Source: Candidatus Iainarchaeum andersonii SCGC AAA011-E11
GTDB lineage: Archaea > Iainarchaeota > Iainarchaeia > Iainarchaeales > Iainarchaeaceae
Length of the DNA: 8,415 bases
NCBI GenBank assembly: GCA_000402355.1
Contig: AQRS01000004.1
Coordinates: 1 to 8,415 of the forward strand
Reading direction: 5' to 3'
The position numbers were made by a program, and so were the translations under genes. The notes under the pieces are model-generated. The model was not told the origin of the DNA and did no database searches. It saw only the letters and a program-made list of their open reading frames with translations. This document shows, one piece after another, positions 5,445 to 8,415 of the stretch (positions are counted from its first letter, which is position 1; every line of letters starts with the position of its first letter).

Positions 5445-5509
5445 TTAGAAAGGGGAATCTCATTATTGGTGGAAACACACCCATTTTTCTGAAGCGGGAA
5501 AAAAATTTT

Positions 5510-5516
5510 GAGGTGA
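5510..5516 (+). promoter_or_regulatory. Strong Shine-Dalgarno site of the zinc-protein gene
   Basis: GAGGTGA ends five bases before the ATG at 5522 and matches the archaeal anti-Shine-Dalgarno sequence very well. It fixes the start and shows this gene has a leader, unlike the leaderless neighbours. Confidence 0.7.
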
Positions 5517-5521
5517 AAAAA

Positions 5522-5683
5522 ATGGACGTTCTTAAGGGAGTTTCAGGTTCCGGCAGGAGAAGCACTTATCAGCCGGAAGCGAAGTGCATGAACTGCGGGA
5601 AAATAATCGATAATCCGGAAGGCGGAATCTACAACAGGCGGTTCTGCAGCGAGAAGTGCACGCAGGAATATCTCGGGCAGTAA
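5522..5683 (+). CDS. 53-residue Cys4 zinc-binding protein (zinc ribbon / treble-clef type)
   Basis: The protein starts MDVLKGVSGSGRRSTYQPEA and then has KCMNCGKII (21-29), a short linker with NPEGGIY, and RFCSEKCTQEYLGQ at the end. The four cysteines Cys22, Cys25, Cys42 and Cys46 form a CxxC-x16-CxxxC pattern that should bind one zinc ion. CxxCGKxI followed by FCSxxC resembles the small archaeal DUF2116-type zinc ribbons and MYM/TRASH-like fingers. Unlike many relatives I recall, it has no membrane helix after the finger. Function is unknown, and protein or nucleic-acid contact is possible. The GAGGTGA ribosome site at ideal spacing, codon use and motif together make this a confident gene despite its length. 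It lies between the divergent Fe/Mn transporter and the co-directional P-type ATPase, 83 bases before the latter. Confidence 0.85.
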   Translation: MDVLKGVSGSGRRSTYQPEAKCMNCGKIIDNPEGGIYNRRFCSEKCTQEYLGQ

Positions 5684-5692
5684 GAACCGCAA

Positions 5693-5718
5693 TTCCGCGC
5701 GGAAAAAACTTTTGCCGC
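5693..5718 (+). repeat. GC-rich palindrome and overlapping hairpin before the ATPase gene
   Basis: TTCCGCGCGGAA (5693-5704) is a perfect 12-base palindrome. Overlapping it, GCGGAAAA (5699-5706) can pair with TTTTGCCGC (5710-5718), leaving one bulged G and a loop of AAC. It could be an operator for the ATPase promoter, a terminator-like structure after the zinc-protein gene, or both. No T-tract follows it on the plus strand. Confidence 0.4.
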
Positions 5719-5726
5719 AAGCAGTA

Positions 5727-5736
5727 ATTATATATT
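5727..5736 (+). promoter_or_regulatory. TATA box of the P-type ATPase gene
   Basis: ATTATATATT is centred near 5731-5732, predicting transcription start near 5757 and a leader of about 10 bases before the ATG at 5767. The nearest purine-rich sequence, AGGGG at 5743-5747, would then lie upstream of the transcript and is too far from the ATG to act as a ribosome site. Confidence 0.45.
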
Positions 5737-5766
5737 GGTTTTAGGGGTTACTTATTCTGACCAAAA

Positions 5767-8376
5767 ATGGTTGAATGGCACTCGTTCCCGGAAAATGAAA
5801 TAATGCGAAGGCTTTCCTCCGGGAAAAACGGCCTGAGCGGCGAGGAGGCCGAAAAAAGGCTTGCCGAGTACGGCGCCAATGCAATAGAATCGGGCAAAAA
5901 AATTTCGGCATTCAAAATTTTTTTTGAACAGTTCACGAGCCCGCTTGTGCTCATACTTATTTTCGCTTCCGTGGTTTCGCTTTTTTTCGGAAAAATAGTT
6001 GATGCATCCCTAATAATTGCCATTGTGGCCGCTAACGGAACCTTTGGATTCATACAAAACTACAACGCTGAAAAAAGCATTGACGCCCTGAAGAAGCTCG
6101 GCGCCCCGAAAGCATTGGTTTACAGGGCGGGAATTCTTGAGGAGGTCGACGCGCAAAAAATCGTGCCGGGGGATGTATTATACCTGAAGGAGGGCTCGAA
6201 GGTTGCGGCTGATGCGCGCGTGATAGAGTCGGGCGACATGGGGGTTGACTCCTCAATACTCACCGGGGAAAGCAATGCCGTCAGCGCCCTGACTGAAGCC
6301 ATGCCGGCCGAAACCGTTCTGGTGGAAAGGAGGAACATGGTTTACATGAACACCTCAATAGTGAGGGGAAAGGGCATGGCAATTGTCGTGGCAACAGGAA
6401 AGAACACCCAGGTTGGGGGCATTGCACAGCAGCTTGAGGGCATCAAGGAGGAGCAGACGCGCTTCCAGTTGGAGCTTGAGGACCTCGGAAAAAAGATAAC
6501 GGCGGGCATTGCCGCAATAATTGTATTCATTGCAGGAGTGATGCTGATTCTGCATGCGGCAAGCCTTTCTGATACTTTTATTACTGCAATAAGCCTCGCG
6601 GTTGCCGCGATTCCGGAGGGCCTGCCAGCAGTTGTGACGCTTTCCTTGGCTATTGCAACTAGAAAAATGCTCAAGAGAAAAAGCCTCGTGAGGAACCTCA
6701 CGGTTGTCGAGAATCTTGGTTCTATTGAAGTCATTTGCACGGACAAAACCGGGACGCTGACGGAGAACAGCATGACAGTGCAGGAAATATTTTTTGACGG
6801 CGCGGTTTACACGGTAACCGGAACCGGAAGAAGCAGTTCGGGGGAATTCATGCTTCGCGGAAAAAAAGTTTCGCCGGAAAAATTGTCCGAATTGCTTTTG
6901 TGCGGCAGGGTGTGCAACGACACCATAATTGAGGAGATGAGCACGGAAACCGGTTTTGTGGGCGACCCGACGGAAATCGCTTTGACGGTATCCGCATTGA
7001 AGGCAAGTGTTTCCGGCGAGGGCCTGAAGAGGATAAAGGATTTTCCATTCACTTCCGCAAGGAAAAGGATGACTGTTGTTGTTGATGACGGCGCAAAAAA
7101 AATCGCTTATTCGAAGGGCGCGCCGGAAGTGATGGTGGAGTCATGTACGCACATTCTCGCGGATGGCAAAATCAAAAAGATGCTGCAGGCGGACAGGGAA
7201 AAAATAATAGGCGCGAACAACGAAATGGCTTCGCGCGCATTAAGGGTTCTCGCGTTCGCGTACAGGGACAAGCCGGATTTAAAGGCGGCGGAAAACAATC
7301 TTGTTTTTTTGGGTTTGCAGGGAATGATTGACCCTCCGCGCGTGGAAGTGAAGGAAGCCTTGGAAACCGCGAGGAAGGCAGGCATCAGGGTGATAATGCT
7401 CACGGGCGACAACAGGCTTACGGCGCAGGCAATCGCGTCGAAAATAGGCTTTGGCGGCAAAGTCATTGAGGCGAGGGAAATTGAAAAGCTTTCTGCGCAG
7501 GAGTTCTCAAAAGCGGTTATGGATTATGACGTGTTTGCCAGGGTAACACCGGAACAGAAGCTCGCGGTACTGACCGTGCTCAAGGAAAAAGGGCTGAGCG
7601 TTGCAATGACTGGCGACGGCGTGAATGACGCGCCCGCACTGAAAAAGGCGGATGTGGGCATAGCAATGGGAATACGCGGCAGCGATGTCGCGAAGGAAGC
7701 GAGCGACATAATTCTATTGGATGACAATTTCGCCACAATCATAGAGGCGATAAGGCAGGGGCGCACTGTTTTCGACAACATACAGAAGTTCGTGAATTAC
7801 CTGCTGACTTCAAATCTCGCGGAGGTTCTCATTGTTTTTTTTGCTTCGCTGGCCGGTTATCTGCCCATTACCGCGGTTCAGCTTTTGTGGATCAACCTTT
7901 TGACCGACGGGGTTCCAGCGCTCGCGTTGGGAGCGGATCCCCCGAGGCCCGGCATAATGAACCGGCCGCCCAGAAAAAAAGGCATGGGAATTATTGAAAA
8001 GTCATCCGGCACGCTTTTGATAGCGATAGCAGCAGTGCTCAGCATAATCGTGCTCGCGATTTTCTTTTACTACCTTCCGAAAGGCCTCGCGGTTGCGCAA
8101 ACAATGGTTTTCACCGCGCTCATTGTTTACGAGTTCATGAGGATAGTTGTTATCCGCAAGCAGGAGAGGCTCCCGATTTTCTCGAACAAGTGGCTCGTTG
8201 CGGCGCTATTATTTTCGCTTGTTTTGCAGCTCGCGATACTTTACACTCCGGCTTCGCAGTGGTTCGGCACGGCCCCCCTTGGACCGATGGATTGGCTCGT
8301 GATAGCGCTCGGCGGAATTATCGGTTACTTTGCAAGCATTTCCGCCACGAGATTCGCGTCCAAAACGTTTTCTTAG
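5767..8376 (+). CDS. P-type ATPase, SERCA-like Ca2+ type (P2A), cation pump
   Basis: This 869-residue pump uses ATP to move cations out of the cytosol. Domains in order: N-terminal cation-ATPase segment (1-50), helices 1-2 (about 55-98), actuator domain with TGES (166-169), helices 3-4 with PEGLPA (283-288), phosphorylation site DKTGTLT with catalytic Asp326, nucleotide domain with KGAPE (450-454), hinge motifs MLTGDN (544-549) and TGDGVND (615-621), then helices 5-10. All residues that bind the two Ca2+ ions in SERCA have counterparts: Glu284 (helix 4), Asn683 and Glu686 (helix 5), Asn710, Thr713 and Asp714 in WINLLTDG (helix 6), and Glu789 (helix 8). This argues for Ca2+ over heavy metals; no N-terminal metal domain or CPC motif is present. 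A Na+- or Mn2+-pumping variant cannot be excluded. An in-frame TGA nine bases upstream makes the ATG the first possible ATG start. There is no C-terminal regulatory tail, and the gene is intact. Confidence 0.96.
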   Translation: MVEWHSFPENEIMRRLSSGKNGLSGEEAEKRLAEYGANAIESGKKISAFKIFFEQFTSPLVLILIFASVVSLFFGKIVDASLIIAIVAANGTFGFIQNYNAEKSIDALKKLGAPKALVYRAGILEEVDAQKIVPGDVLYLKEGSKVAADARVIESGDMGVDSSILTGESNAVSALTEAMPAETVLVERRNMVYMNTSIVRGKGMAIVVATGKNTQVGGIAQQLEGIKEEQTRFQLELEDLGKKITAGIAAIIVFIAGVMLILHAASLSDTFITAISLAVAAIPEGLPAVVTLSLAIATRKMLKRKSLVRNLTVVENLGSIEVICTDKTGTLTENSMTVQEIFFDGAVYTVTGTGRSSSGEFMLRGKKVSPEKLSELLLCGRVCNDTIIEEMSTETGFVGDPTEIALTVSALKASVSGEGLKRIKDFPFTSARKRMTVVVDDGAKKIAYSKGAPEVMVESCTHILADGKIKKMLQADREKIIGANNEMASRALRVLAFAYRDKPDLKAAENNLVFLGLQGMIDPPRVEVKEALETARKAGIRVIMLTGDNRLTAQAIASKIGFGGKVIEAREIEKLSAQEFSKAVMDYDVFARVTPEQKLAVLTVLKEKGLSVAMTGDGVNDAPALKKADVGIAMGIRGSDVAKEASDIILLDDNFATIIEAIRQGRTVFDNIQKFVNYLLTSNLAEVLIVFFASLAGYLPITAVQLLWINLLTDGVPALALGADPPRPGIMNRPPRKKGMGIIEKSSGTLLIAIAAVLSIIVLAIFFYYLPKGLAVAQTMVFTALIVYEFMRIVVIRKQERLPIFSNKWLVAALLFSLVLQLAILYTPASQWFGTAPLGPMDWLVIALGGIIGYFASISATRFASKTFS

Positions 8377-8391
8377 AGGAAAAACTAAGAA
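8370..8391 (+). other. Inverted repeat spanning the ATPase stop codon
   Basis: TTCTTAG (8370-8376, ending with the TAG stop) is the exact inverse of CTAAGAA (8385-8391), with an 8-base loop. No T-tract follows before the window ends at 8415. It may be part of a terminator or RNA 3' end structure. Nothing else is visible in the last 39 bases. Confidence 0.35.
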
Positions 8392-8415
8392 TTCGGGCTC
8401 TGTAGAAATGATTTA

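Noticed and set aside
5466..5492. Short upstream ORF starting at a TTG/GTG before the zinc-protein gene, as a leader peptide.
   Set aside because: It is only seven to eight codons, has no ribosome site and no feature suggesting attenuation.

Overview
The window looks archaeal. The clearest sign is promoter layout. At least four genes have a TTTAAA-type TATA box centred about 25-26 bases before the start codon, which puts the predicted transcription start at the start codon (leaderless mRNA). Three other starts have Shine-Dalgarno sequences (GAGGTGA, GAGGTGG, AGGGGT). This mix, T-rich gene ends, a two-domain ThyX-like protein and several very short unrecognised genes suggest a small-genome archaeon, perhaps of the DPANN group (Diapherotrites or Micrarchaeota would fit). 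The lineage is an inference and could not be tested here.

Layout. Positions 1-164 (minus) hold the start of a SemiSWEET/PQ-loop sugar transporter that runs off the left edge. An 85-base divergent promoter region separates it from an unrecognised, strongly basic 176-residue protein (250-780, plus). Next on the plus strand come IMP dehydrogenase guaB (849-2309), an unrecognised 94-residue protein (2379-2663) and a 543-residue tandem ThyX-like protein (2729-4360). A T-rich terminator follows, then a 36-codon ORF with a strong Shine-Dalgarno sequence (4509-4619). That ORF converges on a VIT1/CCC1-type Fe/Mn transporter (4616-5413, minus), and the two stop codons share one CTAG. To the right are a 53-residue zinc-binding protein (5522-5683) and a complete SERCA-like P-type ATPase (5767-8376).

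How the genes fit together. guaB and the ThyX-like gene both serve nucleotide supply (GMP and dTMP), but each gene seems to have its own promoter, so this is a cluster of single transcription units rather than one operon. The right half is a membrane cation-handling neighbourhood: a Fe/Mn exporter-type carrier, a Cys4 zinc protein and a Ca2+-type pump. I see no rRNA, tRNA, CRISPR array, insertion sequence or integrase, and no gene-free stretch over 300 bases.

The most interesting item is the ThyX-like protein. Its two halves keep complementary parts of the ThyX active-site signature, as if the fused halves share one kind of active site. Next are the 36-codon ORF and the short inverted repeats that overlap several stop codons.
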